The notes beneath the pieces were generated by a model that saw nothing but the letters and a program-made list of their open reading frames with translations, ran no database searches and was not told the DNA's origin. Positions 52,786 to 63,020 of a DNA stretch of 64,000 nt are shown here, piece by piece. Each line of letters begins with the position of its first letter. The first letter of the stretch is position 1. The translations under genes and the position numbers were made by a program. The stretch comes from Tepidiforma sp. (GTDB lineage Bacteria > Chloroflexota > Dehalococcoidia > Tepidiformales > Tepidiformaceae). Location: positions 186,001 to 250,000 of the forward strand of contig NZ_BPIG01000002.1 of the NCBI RefSeq assembly GCF_026003995.1. Direction: 5' to 3'.

Positions 52786-54171
52786 ATGGCGCTCAAGACC
52801 GTCGGCGACCAGGGCCGCCTCACCTCCGCCGGCTACCGCTCCGCCGGCACCCTCTACCAGGAGCTCCTCGACCAGGACTCCCGCCCCGTCCCGCCCGTCC
52901 TCCGCCTCGAATCCCCCATCGAACCCGGCGTCACCCGCGTGCCCGCCGAACAGTACTTCAGCAAGGCCATGCACGACCGCGAAGTCGAAAAAATCTGGAA
53001 GCGCGCCTGGCAGATGGCCTGCCGCGAAGAAGACATCCCCAACGTCGGCGACTACATCGTCTACGACATCGCCCACCTCTCCTTCCTCGTCGTCCGCTCC
53101 GCGCCGGACCGCATCCAGGCCTTCCACAACGCCTGCCTCCACCGCGGCCGCCAGCTCCGCGAGTTCGACGGCCGCGGCGCCCAGGAGTTCCGCTGCCCCT
53201 TCCACGGCTGGTGCTGGGAGATCGACGGCTCCCTCAAGGAAGTCGTCTGCCAGTGGGACTTCCCCGAGGTCAACGAGCGCGACTACCGCCTGCCCGAAGT
53301 CCAGGTCGGCACCTGGGGCGGCTTCGTCTTCATCAACCCCGACCCCGACGCCGAACCGCTCGAACAGTTCCTCGGCGACCTCCCCCGCCACTTCGAACGC
53401 TGGGACCTCGCCAACCGCTTCAAGCAGGCCCACGTCGCCAAGATCCTCCGCTGCAACTGGAAGGTCGCCCAGGAAGCCTTCATGGAGGCCTACCACGTCG
53501 TCGCCACCCATCCCCAGCTCCTCAACGGCATCGGCGACTCCAACTCCCAGTACGACGTCTTCGGCAACTTCTCCCGCGCCATCACGCCCAACGGCACCCC
53601 GAGCCCCCACCTGCGCGACACCCCCGGCCAGCAGGACATGCTCGACGCCATGTTCGACCGGAACCTCGATACGCCGCCCCTCGCCGAGGTGCCCCCGGGC
53701 ATGGGCGCCCGCCAGTTCGCCGCCATGCTCAGCCGCGAAGGCATGCGCGCCGTCATCGGCGACGACGCCGATACCTACTGCGACGCCGAATACCTCGATT
53801 CCATCTACTACACCGTCTTCCCCAACTTCCACCCCTGGGGCGCCTTCAACCGCATCACCTACCGCTTCCGGCCCCACGGTGACAACCCGGACGAATGCAT
53901 CATGGAGTGCATGTTCCTGGCGCCGTGGCCGAAGGGCGAGCCCCGGCCGCCCGCCGCGCCCATCCACTGGCTCGGCCCAGATGACGACTGGGCCGATGCC
54001 CCCGAACTCGGCATGCTCGCCCGCGTCTTCAACCAGGACACCTTCAACATCCCGAAGGTCCAGCTCGGCCTGAAGACCATGCGCCGGCCCGAGGTCGTCT
54101 TCGCCAGCTACAACGAAACCAAGATCCGCCACTTCCACCAGCTCTACGACCGGTGGATGGAGCTCGAGTAG
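52786..54171 (+). CDS. Rieske non-heme iron oxygenase, alpha subunit
   Basis: Ring-hydroxylating or demethylating oxygenase, 461 residues. The Rieske [2Fe-2S] motif is FHNACLHRGRQLREFDG with EFRCPFHGWCWEIDG (CxH and CxxH). The mononuclear-iron site is WKVAQEAFMEAYHVVATHPQ. No beta subunit, ferredoxin or reductase lies beside it, so electrons come from shared partners. AAGGAGG precedes ATG 52786. Alone with its small partner gene, and followed by CoA-transferase and SDR genes, it suggests oxygenation of a cyclic or aromatic carboxylate in the same pathway as the P450. Confidence 0.94.
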   Translation: MALKTVGDQGRLTSAGYRSAGTLYQELLDQDSRPVPPVLRLESPIEPGVTRVPAEQYFSKAMHDREVEKIWKRAWQMACREEDIPNVGDYIVYDIAHLSFLVVRSAPDRIQAFHNACLHRGRQLREFDGRGAQEFRCPFHGWCWEIDGSLKEVVCQWDFPEVNERDYRLPEVQVGTWGGFVFINPDPDAEPLEQFLGDLPRHFERWDLANRFKQAHVAKILRCNWKVAQEAFMEAYHVVATHPQLLNGIGDSNSQYDVFGNFSRAITPNGTPSPHLRDTPGQQDMLDAMFDRNLDTPPLAEVPPGMGARQFAAMLSREGMRAVIGDDADTYCDAEYLDSIYYTVFPNFHPWGAFNRITYRFRPHGDNPDECIMECMFLAPWPKGEPRPPAAPIHWLGPDDDWADAPELGMLARVFNQDTFNIPKVQLGLKTMRRPEVVFASYNETKIRHFHQLYDRWMELE

Positions 54172-54176
54172 CCGCC

Positions 54177-54680
54177 ATGTCCCCCGCCGGCGCGCTCAGC
54201 TGGCTCGAATCCCCGCCCGCGCCCGGTGCGCTCGCCGCAGCCCTCGCCGCGGCTGGCTCCGCCACCGCCGAAGAGGCCGCGGCCCTCGCCGACGCCGTCG
54301 ACGCCGCCCGCGCCGGCCTCGAAGCCGCCGCCCGCGCCGCCTTCGCCGCCGCGCCGGTCAGCCGCTCGACTGCCGCCTTCCACAGCGCGCTGCCCGACCT
54401 CCGCCCGTTCGTCCTCTACCGCCTGCCCGGCCTCCTCGATGAAGCCGGCATCGCCCGCCCGGGAGAGCTCCGCGCCCTCGCCGGCGCCGCCGCGCCGGCC
54501 TGGCTCGCTGCGCAGGCGCTCCGCCAGCTCGCCGCCCTCGCCGGCGTCCGGGCCGCCGTCCGCCGCCTCGAGGCCGGCGACCTCCCGCCCGCCGCCTTCC
54601 CCGAGGCCGTCCGCAGCGCGGCCCGCGCCGCCGTTGCCGCCCGGCCCGCTGCCGCAGCCCACCCGGAGGAGCCCCGATGA
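54177..54680 (+). CDS. Hypothetical Ala-rich helical protein in the Rieske operon
   Basis: No family recognised. It is 167 residues from ATG 54177, five bases after the Rieske stop, and its end overlaps the CoA-transferase start by four bases, so it is almost certainly translated. It is almost all helix and Ala-rich, with DLRPFVLYRLPGLLDEAG, one possible helical bundle. It has no catalytic motif, cysteine or signal peptide. The general style is like the 17566-18120 protein, but no sequence relation is obvious. Confidence 0.65.
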   Translation: MSPAGALSWLESPPAPGALAAALAAAGSATAEEAAALADAVDAARAGLEAAARAAFAAAPVSRSTAAFHSALPDLRPFVLYRLPGLLDEAGIARPGELRALAGAAAPAWLAAQALRQLAALAGVRAAVRRLEAGDLPPAAFPEAVRSAARAAVAARPAAAAHPEEPR

Positions 54681-56167
54681 CTGCCACCTCGACCCGCCGC
54701 TACCGCGACTGGCGCGACGAGTTCGAGTCGCGCAAGAAGAGCCCCGCCGAAGCCCTCGAGGCCGTCCAGGAAGGCCACCTCGTCGGCCTCGGCATCCTCT
54801 GCCCCGGCGTCCTCACCGCCGCCCTTCTCGAGCGCGCCCGCAAGCTCGAGCGCGTCGACATCCGCTGCCTCGCCCCGCGCGAAGTGCCCCTCTTCTCCCC
54901 TGATGGCCCGAAAGGCGAAAAGGAGATCGAGCTCTTCATCGGCGATGCCCTCCGCCCCGCCCACGACCAGCGCATCGCTACCTACCTCCCCAACACCTTC
55001 ATGCTCGGCTTCAAGGCCTTCGATGCCGGCCGGCCCGAGGCCCGCATCCCCGACGTCTTTCTCGTCGCCGTCTCGCCCCCGAACGAGAAGGGCTACGTCA
55101 ACTTCGGCCCCCACATGTGGCACAAGAAGGCCTACGTCCGCCGCTGCCGCCACACCATCGCCGCCATCGACCCCAACATCGAGCCCGTTTTCGGCGATAC
55201 CTGGATCCACGTTTCCGAAATCGACACCTTCGTCGATGGCGCCATCCAGCCCGTCGACCTGGCCGCCGTCCGCCGGCGCATCGAAACCCAGGCCCCGCCC
55301 GAGCACCGCGAAGCCCTCCTCGACATCTTCAGCCAGGCCTCGCCCGACCAGGTCGCCCTCGTCGAGGACATGTTCCACCTCATGCCGCCCGGCATCCTCC
55401 AGCAGGCCTTCGGCCTCGCCGAGGTCGACCCCGCAGCCCAGGCCATCGCCGACCACCTGAAGACGCTCATCCGCGACGGCGACACCATCCAGGTCGGCGT
55501 CGGCCAGCCCAGCTCCCTCATGTTCAAGGCCGGCGCTTTCGACCACGCCCACGACCTCGGCCTCCACACCGAGCTCGGCTCGCCCGGCCTCGCCCGTCTC
55601 TGGGAGAAGGGCGTCCTCACCGGCGCCCGCAAGTCCATCCACCGCGGCCGCGCCGTCGCCACCGCCTGGACCGGCTGCGACGGCACCGACCTCCGTATCA
55701 TCGCCGGCAACCCCGCCTTCGAACTCTACGACTCGAACTACCTCCTCAACCCCCTCCTGATGGCCCAGAACCGCCAGATGACCTCCATCAACAGCGCCAT
55801 CGCCGTCGACCTCCTCGGCCAGGTCGCCAGCGAAGACCGCTTCGGCGGCCATATGGTCAACGGCACCGGCGGCCAGCCCGATGCCCACCTCTCGGCCGCC
55901 CTCTGCCCCGATGGCCGGGCCATCACCGTCCTCCGCTCCACCGCCCTCGAAGGCACCGTCTCGAAGATCGTCGCCCAGCACCCGGAAGGCACCCTCGTCA
56001 CCGTGCCGCGCTACCTCGCCGATACCGTCATCACCGAGTACGGCATCGCCCGCCTGCTCGATAAGAACCACCGCCAGCGCGCCGAGGAGCTCATCGCCAT
56101 CGCCCACCCCGATTTCCGCGCCGACCTCCGCGCGCAGGCGAAGCAGCTCTGGGGCAGCCTCGAATGA
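54677..56167 (+). CDS. Class I CoA-transferase/acetyl-CoA hydrolase family protein
   Basis: A 496-residue enzyme of the acetyl-CoA hydrolase/4-hydroxybutyrate CoA-transferase family. The two halves are the acetyl-CoA hydrolase N and C domains. The likely glutamate nucleophile is in [23 protein letters not shown], and the CoA-binding [19 protein letters not shown] motif is present. It would activate an acid using another acyl-CoA as donor. The family's glutamyl site usually reads HTEM.SDG; here it is HTELGSPG, a modest variation. It overlaps the next SDR gene by four bases. Confidence 0.9.
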   Translation: MTATSTRRYRDWRDEFESRKKSPAEALEAVQEGHLVGLGILCPGVLTAALLERARKLERVDIRCLAPREVPLFSPDGPKGEKEIELFIGDALRPAHDQRIATYLPNTFMLGFKAFDAGRPEARIPDVFLVAVSPPNEKGYVNFGPHMWHKKAYVRRCRHTIAAIDPNIEPVFGDTWIHVSEIDTFVDGAIQPVDLAAVRRRIETQAPPEHREALLDIFSQASPDQVALVEDMFHLMPPGILQQAFGLAEVDPAAQAIADHLKTLIRDGDTIQVGVGQPSSLMFKAGAFDHAHDLGLHTELGSPGLARLWEKGVLTGARKSIHRGRAVATAWTGCDGTDLRIIAGNPAFELYDSNYLLNPLLMAQNRQMTSINSAIAVDLLGQVASEDRFGGHMVNGTGGQPDAHLSAALCPDGRAITVLRSTALEGTVSKIVAQHPEGTLVTVPRYLADTVITEYGIARLLDKNHRQRAEELIAIAHPDFRADLRAQAKQLWGSLE

Positions 56168-56976
56168 CCGAACCCGCCCCGGAACCGGACCTCCCGGCCC
56201 CCGGCGCCGGCCGCCTCGCCGGCAAGGTCGCCGTCGTCCTCGGCGCCTCCTCCGGCATCGGCCGGGCGGCTGCCCTCCGCTTCGCTGCCGAAGGCGCTGC
56301 GGTCATCGCCGCCGCGCGCCGCCAGCCCGAACTCGAATCCCTCGCGGCCGAATGCGGCGCCATCCCCGTCGTCTGCGACATCACCCGCGACGAGCAGGTC
56401 GAAGCCCTCGCCCGCGCCGCCCTCGAGCGCTTCGGCACCCTCGATGTCGCCCTCAACTCCGCCGGCTTCGAACAGAGCACCCCCATCCGCGACCTCACCC
56501 CCGAGCGCCTCCACGCCATGGCCGCCGTCCAGTTCCTCGGCGCCGTCTCCTTCATCCGCCACATGGCGAACGCCATGGCGAAGACCGGCGGCGGCTCCCT
56601 CATCACCATCTCCTCCATCACCGCCCGCCTCGTCGGCGAAGGCCTCGCCGCCTATGGCGGCTCCAAGGCCGCCGTCAACCACATCACCCGCATCGCCGCC
56701 CTCGAATACGGGCCGCAGCGCGTCCGCGTCAACGTCGTCTCCCCCGGCCTCATCGAGACCCCGATGACCGCCCACATGTTCATCCCGCCCGTCGTCCGCG
56801 CCTTCACCCGGGAGACTCCCCTCCGCCGCATGGGCACCGTCGCCGATGTCGTCGAAGCCATCACCTGGCTCGCCTCCGATGCCTCCAGCTTCGTCACCGG
56901 CCACGACCTGCCGGTCGACGGCGGCCAGCTCACCCGCCGCCTCCCCGGCCGCGACGACTTCCTCGCCCCCGGCTGA
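56164..56976 (+). CDS. Short-chain dehydrogenase/reductase
   Basis: Classical SDR, 270 residues, last gene of the Rieske operon. It has [30 protein letters not shown], the variant NAG position [13 protein letters not shown], the catalytic [25 protein letters not shown], and [16 protein letters not shown] at the end. Arg after the second strand suggests NADP(H). It probably acts on the alcohol or ketone produced in the pathway. Confidence 0.92.
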   Translation: MTEPAPEPDLPAPGAGRLAGKVAVVLGASSGIGRAAALRFAAEGAAVIAAARRQPELESLAAECGAIPVVCDITRDEQVEALARAALERFGTLDVALNSAGFEQSTPIRDLTPERLHAMAAVQFLGAVSFIRHMANAMAKTGGGSLITISSITARLVGEGLAAYGGSKAAVNHITRIAALEYGPQRVRVNVVSPGLIETPMTAHMFIPPVVRAFTRETPLRRMGTVADVVEAITWLASDASSFVTGHDLPVDGGQLTRRLPGRDDFLAPG

Positions 56977-56992
56977 TTGTTGACTCTCTTAC

Positions 56993-57021
56993 TCGACTTT
57001 CTCGGGCCGCCGATCTACACT
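56993..57021 (+). promoter_or_regulatory. Sulfurtransferase promoter
   Basis: TCGACT (56993-56998), a 17-base spacer, TACACT (57016-57021), about 55 bases before ATG 57075. No TGG-N8-CCA palindrome is present, marking the end of the island. Confidence 0.62.
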
Positions 57022-57074
57022 CGTGCCAGCGGCACCCGCCGCCCATCCCCAGCCCATCCCCAGGGAGGTCGTCC

Positions 57075-57934
<860 letters not shown>

Positions 57935-57938
<4 letters not shown>

Positions 57939-57962
57939 CATTCGCTACCCTTGAACTATCCC
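57935..57962 (+). promoter_or_regulatory. sufE promoter
   Basis: CTGACA (57935-57940) overlapping the sulfurtransferase stop, 16 bases, then TATCCC (57957-57962); ATG 58015 follows with CGGAGCG as ribosome site. Confidence 0.5.
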
Positions 57963-58014
57963 GGCGCGGCGGGCGGCCCGGCTGCCCGCCGCGTCCCTTC
58001 CCCGGAGCGCTCCC

Positions 58015-58467
58015 ATGGCCCAGCCCCCCAAAGCCTTCCAGCAGGTCATCGATGATTTCGCCTTCGCCGACCGGCAGGAGCGGATCGAGATGCTCATCGA
58101 GTACGCCGACCGCTTCGAAGAAGTCCCCGAGCGCATCGCCACCCGCCCCTTCCCCGAAGAGCACCACGTCCAGAAGTGCGAATCCGACGCCTACGTCTGG
58201 GCCGAAGACCTGCCCGACGGCACCCTCAAATTCCACTTCGCCGTCGAAAACCCCCAGGGCCTCTCCGCTAAGGCCTGGGCCGTCATCCTCGATGAAACCC
58301 TCTCCGGCCAGCCCCTCGAAGAAGTCGCCGCCGTCCCCTGCGACAGCGTCTTCACCGTCTTCGGCAAAGAAGTCTCCATGGGCAAAGGCATGGGCCTCAT
58401 GGGCATCGCCGACATGGTCACCGCCTTCGCCCGCCAGCGCCTCGCCGCCCGCAAATCCCCCGCCTGA
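58015..58467 (+). CDS. sufE: SufE-type sulfur acceptor protein
   Basis: Accepts persulfide sulfur from a cysteine desulfurase for Fe-S cluster building. It is 150 residues. It has FQQVIDDFAFADRQERIEMLIEYADRFEEVP, then the conserved acceptor Cys55 in HHVQKCESDAYVWAED and a FGKEVSMGKGMGLMGIADMV ending. No SufS or SufBCD is beside it; the nearby sulfurtransferase may form a sulfur-handling pair. The last part is slightly diverged from E. coli SufE. Confidence 0.9.
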   Translation: MAQPPKAFQQVIDDFAFADRQERIEMLIEYADRFEEVPERIATRPFPEEHHVQKCESDAYVWAEDLPDGTLKFHFAVENPQGLSAKAWAVILDETLSGQPLEEVAAVPCDSVFTVFGKEVSMGKGMGLMGIADMVTAFARQRLAARKSPA

Positions 58468-58497
58468 TCCGCACGCGCGACGTAACACAAATGTTCG

Positions 58498-58526
58498 TTG
58501 ACCGCGCCCACCCCGCGCCGTAGCAT
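58498..58526 (+). promoter_or_regulatory. pyrG promoter
   Basis: TTGACC (58498-58503), a 17-base spacer and TAGCAT (58521-58526), 30 bases before ATG 58557. The C-tract attenuation type known from Gram-positive pyrG is not apparent in the short leader. Confidence 0.65.
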
Positions 58527-58556
58527 CGGAAGAGCACCCGCGGGACGCAGGAGGCC

Positions 58557-60182
58557 ATGCCGAAATTCATCTTCGTCACCGGCGGCGTCGTCAGTTCCGT
58601 CGGGAAGGGCATCACCACCGCCAGCCTCGGCCGGATCCTCAAATCCCGCGGCATCAAAGTCTCGATCCAGAAGCTCGACCCCTACCTCAACGTCGACCCC
58701 GGCACGATGTCCCCCTACCAGCACGGGGAAGTCTTCGTCACCGTCGACGGCGCCGAAACCGACCTCGACCTCGGCCACTACGAACGCTTCATCGACCAGG
58801 ACCTCGAAGCCGCCTCCTCCGTCACCTCCGGCCAGGTCTACCTCGCCGTCCTCGAACGCGAGCGCCGCGGCGACTACCTCGGCGGCACCATCCAGCAGGT
58901 CCCCCACCTCACCAACGAAATCAAAGCCCGCATCTACGGCGTCGCCGAGCGCACCGGCTGCGATGTCCTCATCTGCGAAGTCGGCGGCACCGTCGGCGAC
59001 ATCGAAGGCGAAACCTTCATCGAGGCCATCCGCCAGATTCGCCACGAACAGCCCCGCGATGCCACCCTCTCCGTCCACGTCTGCTTCCTCCCCTGGGTCG
59101 GCGCAACCGGCGAACTGAAGACCAAGCCCACCCAGCACTCCGTCCGCGAACTCCGCTCCAAGGGCATCCAGCCCGATGCCATCGTCCTCCGCAGCGACCA
59201 CCCCGTCCCCCGCGACATCACCGACAAGGTCGCCCTCTTCTGCGACGTCGAACCCCGCGCCGTCATCCCCATGGAAACGGCCGACACCATCTACGAAGTC
59301 CCCATCACCCTCGAAGAACGCGGCCTCGGCGATTTCGTCCTCGACCGCCTCGGCCTCACCGGCCAGCGCGACCTCGCCGAATGGCGCGACCTCGTCTACC
59401 GCCTCAAGCACCCGAAGCGCAGCGTCGAAGTCGCCGTCGTCGGCAAATACGTCGAACTCCGCGATGCCTACATCTCCGTCAAAGAAGCGCTCGTCCATGC
59501 CGGCATCGCCCACGAAGCCGACGTCGCCATCCGCTGGGTGCCCGCCGAAGCGCTCGAAACCCGCGCCCCCGCCGACCTCCTCGCCGGCGCCGACGGCGTC
59601 GTCGTCCCCGGCGGCTTCGGCGAACGCGGCTGGGAAGGCAAGATCCGCGCCGCCGAGTACTGCCGCACCACCGGCACGCCCTACCTCGGCCTCTGCCTCG
59701 GCATGCAGGCCCTCGTCACCGAATTCGCCCGCAACGTCGCCGGCCTCGTCGGCGCCAACAGCACCGAGTTCGACCCGGAGACGCCCCACCCCGTCATCAG
59801 CCTGCTCGAAGAGCAGCACGGCGTCGTCAACCTCGGCGGCACCATGCGGCTCGGCGCCTACCCCTGCCGCCTCCTGCCCGGCAGCGTCGCCCACCGCGCC
59901 TACGGCGCCGACCTCGTCAGCGAACGGCACCGCCACCGCTGGGAGTTCAACAACGCCTACCGCGCCCGCCTCGAAGAAGCCGGCCTCCGCGTGAGCGGCA
60001 CCTCGCCCGATGGCGCCCTCGTCGAAATCTCCGAAGTGGCCGCTCATCCCTTCATGCTCGGCACCCAGTTCCACCCCGAGCTCCAGAGCCGCCCGAACCG
60101 CCCCCACCCGCTCTTCCGCGAATTCGTCGCCGCCGCGCTCGCCCGCCGGCCGGCCGGCGCCGCGACCCCTGCCACCGCCTGA
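58557..60182 (+). CDS. pyrG: CTP synthase
   Basis: Makes CTP from UTP, ATP and glutamine. It is 541 residues. The synthase domain starts [53 protein letters not shown] and [21 protein letters not shown] are conserved. The glutaminase domain has [11 protein letters not shown] and [18 protein letters not shown] with its nucleophile near Cys380, and HRHRWEFNN at the C-terminus. GCAGGAGG precedes ATG 58557 at good spacing. It ends 19 bases from the convergent NYN gene. Confidence 0.97.
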   Translation: MPKFIFVTGGVVSSVGKGITTASLGRILKSRGIKVSIQKLDPYLNVDPGTMSPYQHGEVFVTVDGAETDLDLGHYERFIDQDLEAASSVTSGQVYLAVLERERRGDYLGGTIQQVPHLTNEIKARIYGVAERTGCDVLICEVGGTVGDIEGETFIEAIRQIRHEQPRDATLSVHVCFLPWVGATGELKTKPTQHSVRELRSKGIQPDAIVLRSDHPVPRDITDKVALFCDVEPRAVIPMETADTIYEVPITLEERGLGDFVLDRLGLTGQRDLAEWRDLVYRLKHPKRSVEVAVVGKYVELRDAYISVKEALVHAGIAHEADVAIRWVPAEALETRAPADLLAGADGVVVPGGFGERGWEGKIRAAEYCRTTGTPYLGLCLGMQALVTEFARNVAGLVGANSTEFDPETPHPVISLLEEQHGVVNLGGTMRLGAYPCRLLPGSVAHRAYGADLVSERHRHRWEFNNAYRARLEEAGLRVSGTSPDGALVEISEVAAHPFMLGTQFHPELQSRPNRPHPLFREFVAAALARRPAGAATPATA

Positions 60183-60200
60183 ACCCTGCCCCGGCCGCCG

Positions 60201-61451
60201 CTACTCCAGGTGCAGCGCCCGCCGCACCTCCGGGTTCTGCAGGTCCAGCTCGAACGTCTTGTACTCGTACTGCGCGCCCGTATCCGGCGCATGCCCCACC
60301 TTCGTCTCGCCCACTTTCAGCACGCCCCACGAGATCATGCTGTTCACCAGGTTCTTCACGTCCGTGTCCTCGCGCCGCACCACCGGCTTCAGCGTCTCCA
60401 CGATCCGGTTGAACGTCAGCCAGCCGACCCCCGGCTTGTACCGCTCGTCGTGGATGGCCACGATGACCGCCCGCCGCTGCTCCTCGCTCAGGTCGTTGTA
60501 GTTGAACCGCCCGTAGTCGTACCGGCCCGGCTCCGGCCCCGTGTTCCGCGGCCGCTCGATGGTCTCCGCCCGCTCCGTCGGCAGGAACAGCCAGTCCGTG
60601 AAGTCCGCATTCACCATCTTCACGAGCCCCGACTCGTGCAGCGCCCGCGCGAAATCGCCCGCCCGGCCCCGCGCCAGCCGCTGGAAATCGGCCTGCGGCA
60701 TCCGCTTCTGCAGCTCCTGCCCCACCAGCGAGAGCGGCAGGTCGCGCCCGTCCCGCCGGAAGTCCTCCACGATCGCGATGATGTGGCCGAGCACGTCTGC
60801 GATCTCCCGCGGCTCCGCCGAGACCGGCCCCTTCGCCTGCGCCAGCTCGAGCGCCCGCGCGGCCGCCGCCGCCAGCCGCGGCTCGATCTTCGCCACCGGC
60901 GCCGGTTCCTTCGCCGGCGCCGCCGCCGCCCGCTCCACGTCCGGCTCCACGTCCAGGTCGTAGTACAGCACCACGTCCGCCTGCTGCACGAGCTGCGCCG
61001 ACGTCGCCCACGACACCCCGATGACCACCACCCGCTTCCCCCGCGCCCGCAGCAGCATCACCACGTGGAAGAAGCTGTGGTCGCCCGAGGCGATGACGAA
61101 CGTGCCGATGTTCGGGTAGAGGTGGCTCGCCTCCACACAGTCCACCGCCAGCTTCACATCCACCGAATTCTGGATGCGCACATCCCCCTCGGCCGTCGTG
61201 TACCGCCGCGTCAGCACGTACACCGGCTCCAGCCCCGCCGTGTAGAGCGATGCCGGGTCGCCCGCCTGCACCGGGTCCATCCAGTCCGCGTACGCCCGCG
61301 CATAGGCCACCCGCCCGAACCGCTCTGCCGCTTCCCGGAGCGCCGTGACGTTCGGCTTCCGGTTCCGCTGCATCAGGCTGAACTTCAGGTTCTCCCAGTC
61401 CACCAGCAGCGCCACGTCCTCATGGCCCGGCCCGTTCGTCGGCTCCCGCAT
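60201..61451 (-). CDS. NYN-domain nuclease-like protein with LOTUS-type domain
   Basis: A 416-residue protein. The N-terminal NYN/PIN-like domain (residues 1-170) begins VALLVDWENLKFSLMQRNRKPNV, with the later acidic positions in NSVDVKLAVDCVEA and ASGDHSFFHVVMLLRARGKRVVVIG. The third acidic position reads SGDHSF rather than SGDSDF, so activity may be altered. A central OST-HTH/LOTUS-like domain (ADVLGHIIAIVEDFRRDGRDLPLSLVGQELQKR) is followed by a winged region. The NYN + LOTUS arrangement occurs in bacterial and eukaryotic RNA-binding proteins and suggests RNA processing. A -10 box lies six bases from the start. Confidence 0.83.
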   Translation of the reverse strand: MREPTNGPGHEDVALLVDWENLKFSLMQRNRKPNVTALREAAERFGRVAYARAYADWMDPVQAGDPASLYTAGLEPVYVLTRRYTTAEGDVRIQNSVDVKLAVDCVEASHLYPNIGTFVIASGDHSFFHVVMLLRARGKRVVVIGVSWATSAQLVQQADVVLYYDLDVEPDVERAAAAPAKEPAPVAKIEPRLAAAAARALELAQAKGPVSAEPREIADVLGHIIAIVEDFRRDGRDLPLSLVGQELQKRMPQADFQRLARGRAGDFARALHESGLVKMVNADFTDWLFLPTERAETIERPRNTGPEPGRYDYGRFNYNDLSEEQRRAVIVAIHDERYKPGVGWLTFNRIVETLKPVVRREDTDVKNLVNSMISWGVLKVGETKVGHAPDTGAQYEYKTFELDLQNPEVRRALHLE

Positions 61452-61457
61452 GCGCCG

Positions 61458-61463
61458 ATCCTA
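61458..61463 (-). promoter_or_regulatory. -10 box of the NYN gene, leaderless layout
   Basis: TAGGAT on the minus strand (61463-61458), then six bases and the ATG at 61451. There is no ribosome site. A -35 is not clear. Confidence 0.4.
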
Positions 61464-61514
61464 CCCGATCCGCCTGTCGCCGCCCGCCTCATGGGTCAAG
61501 CCTGTCACTAGACA

Positions 61515-61528
61515 TTAGGTATGCCTAA
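61515..61528 (+). promoter_or_regulatory. DtxR/IdeR-like iron box before FTR1
   Basis: TTAGGTATGCCTAA: perfect five-base arms with a four-base centre. TTAGG-N4-CCTAA equals one half of the actinobacterial IdeR/DtxR consensus. It sits in the leader region of an iron-uptake gene pair, so iron-dependent repression is likely. An IdeR regulator gene is not in the window. Confidence 0.6.
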
Positions 61529-61588
61529 CTTCTACGTTTCGAACGGACGACATCGCGCGGCAGCGCGCCGCTTCCCCGGGGTCCCTGC

Positions 61589-62431
61589 ATGGTCTACGCC
61601 CTCCTCATCACCTTCCGCGAAGGCCTCGAAGCCGCCCTCATCATCGGCATCGTCCTCTCCTACCTCCGCCGGGCCGACCCGCGCGCGAGCGCCCGCCCGG
61701 TCTGGCTCGGCGCCGGGCTCGCCGGCGGCCTCAGCCTCGGCGCCGCCGTCGCGCTCGAAGTGCTCGCCGTCGAGCTGCCCGGCCGCTGGCAGGACGCCAT
61801 CGAAGGCTTCGCCATGCTCCTCGCGGCGGCCGTCCTCACCTGGATGCTCGCCTGGATGCGCCGCCAGTCGGCTACCATCGGGCACGAACTCCGCCAGCGC
61901 GTCGACCGCGCCCTCGATGCCGGCACCGGCTTCGCGCTCGGCCTCCTCGCCTTCACCGCCGTCGGCCGCGAAGGCCTCGAAACCGCCCTCTTCCTCTTCG
62001 GCGGCAGCGGCCGCGCCGAATCCGCCGCACTCTACTGGACGGGCGCGTTCGCCGGCCTCGCCCTCGCCGCCGCCGTCGGCACCGCGATCTACCGCGGCGC
62101 GAAGAGCCTCCCGCTCCGCGCCTTCTTCGATGTCTCCGCGGTCGCGCTCGTCGTCCTCGCCGCCGGCATGATCCCCAACGCCCTCAAAGAGCTCCACGAA
62201 GCCGGGTTCATCGCCGCCCTCGGCCCCCGCATCTGGGACACCTACACCCTCCTCCCCGACAACTACGGCCCCGGCCGCTTCCTCGGCACCCTGCTCGGCT
62301 ACGACGCCAGCCCGTTCGCCGGCCAGGTCATCGCCTACGCCGCCTACCTGCTCATCGCGGTCGTCGTCTTCATCCGCGCCGGCCGCCCCGCGCCCCGCAC
62401 CCCATCCACCGCCGGAGTCACCGCCGCATGA
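61589..62431 (+). CDS. FTR1-family iron permease
   Basis: Membrane channel for oxidised iron, 280 residues with seven helices. The two REGLE motifs that bind ferric ions are at LITFREGLEAALIIGIVLSY (residue about 9) and AVGREGLETALFLFGGSG. ATG 61589 is followed by a strong first helix. Downstream lies a cupredoxin-like lipoprotein overlapping by four bases (ATGA). The pair resembles the EfeUO ferrous-iron uptake systems without the peroxidase EfeB. Confidence 0.93.
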   Translation: MVYALLITFREGLEAALIIGIVLSYLRRADPRASARPVWLGAGLAGGLSLGAAVALEVLAVELPGRWQDAIEGFAMLLAAAVLTWMLAWMRRQSATIGHELRQRVDRALDAGTGFALGLLAFTAVGREGLETALFLFGGSGRAESAALYWTGAFAGLALAAAVGTAIYRGAKSLPLRAFFDVSAVALVVLAAGMIPNALKELHEAGFIAALGPRIWDTYTLLPDNYGPGRFLGTLLGYDASPFAGQVIAYAAYLLIAVVVFIRAGRPAPRTPSTAGVTAA

Positions 62432-62814
62432 TCGCCCGCCCGCTCGCCAGGTTCGCCCCCCTCGCCGCCGCCGTCCTCCTCGCCGCCCTCTCCCTCGCCT
62501 GCTCCGGCAGCGAAGGCCGCCGCATCGACGTCGCCGCGGGCGACCGTCCCGATGGCTCCATGTACTTCGAGCCGAAGACCATCACCGTCCAGCCCGGCGA
62601 AAAGGTCACCTTCTACGTCCGGAACGACGGCTCGGGCGACCACGAGTTCGAATCCGACGAAGCCGCCATCGAAGAGGTCGTCATCCCGAAGGGCCGCCTC
62701 CGCAAAGTCGCCTGGACCGCCCCGAAGAGCGGCGACTACCCCATTTACTGCGACATCACCGGCCACCGCCAGGCCGGCATGGAGCTCACCGTCCGCGTCC
62801 AGCCCGCGCAGTAA
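62428..62814 (+). CDS. Cupredoxin lipoprotein partner of FTR1
   Basis: A 128-residue exported lipoprotein. It has a signal peptide with lipobox ALSLACSG, then a cupredoxin domain. Copper ligand candidates are His in GSGDHEFES and Cys, His and Met in YPIYCDITGHRQAGMELTV, in the type 1 order. It likely oxidises Fe(II) or passes electrons for the FTR1 permease, as EfeO-type cupredoxins are thought to do; this is inferred. Translationally coupled to the permease gene. Confidence 0.88.
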   Translation: MIARPLARFAPLAAAVLLAALSLACSGSEGRRIDVAAGDRPDGSMYFEPKTITVQPGEKVTFYVRNDGSGDHEFESDEAAIEEVVIPKGRLRKVAWTAPKSGDYPIYCDITGHRQAGMELTVRVQPAQ

Positions 62815-62896
62815 CGGCCCGGCCCCAGCCCGTTACAACCCCATATCAACCCCGGTCAAGATCGATCCGCAGCCGCCCGGCTGTGGTACGTTGACT

Positions 62897-63020
62897 GCGC
62901 CGAATCCCGGCGCCCGCCGGGAACGGGGGACCCACCCACTGGGGTGCATCCTTCCGGGCTGGAAGGACGGCGACTTCCGACGCCGAACCCGTCAGCTAAC
63001 CCCGTAGGCGTTCGGAGGAG
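62897..63020 (+). ncRNA. Cyclic di-AMP riboswitch (ydaO-yuaA type)
   Basis: The leader has the family's conserved blocks in order: GCGCCGAATCC, GGGGACCCA, CTGGGGTGCATCC, CGGCGACTTCCG and CGCCGAACCC, then GTCAGCTAACCCCGTAGGCG. The flanks CCGAA (62900-62904) and TTCGG (63011-63015) can pair to close it. The ligand in this class is c-di-AMP; most are off switches. A GGAGG-N7-CCTCC hairpin follows (63014-63030), possibly competing with that closing stem. The controlled genes are at 63098 and 63580. Confidence 0.85.

Noticed and set aside
36392-56976. Natural-product biosynthesis cluster
   Set aside because: There is no synthase core (PKS, NRPS, terpene cyclase); the genes fit degradation.
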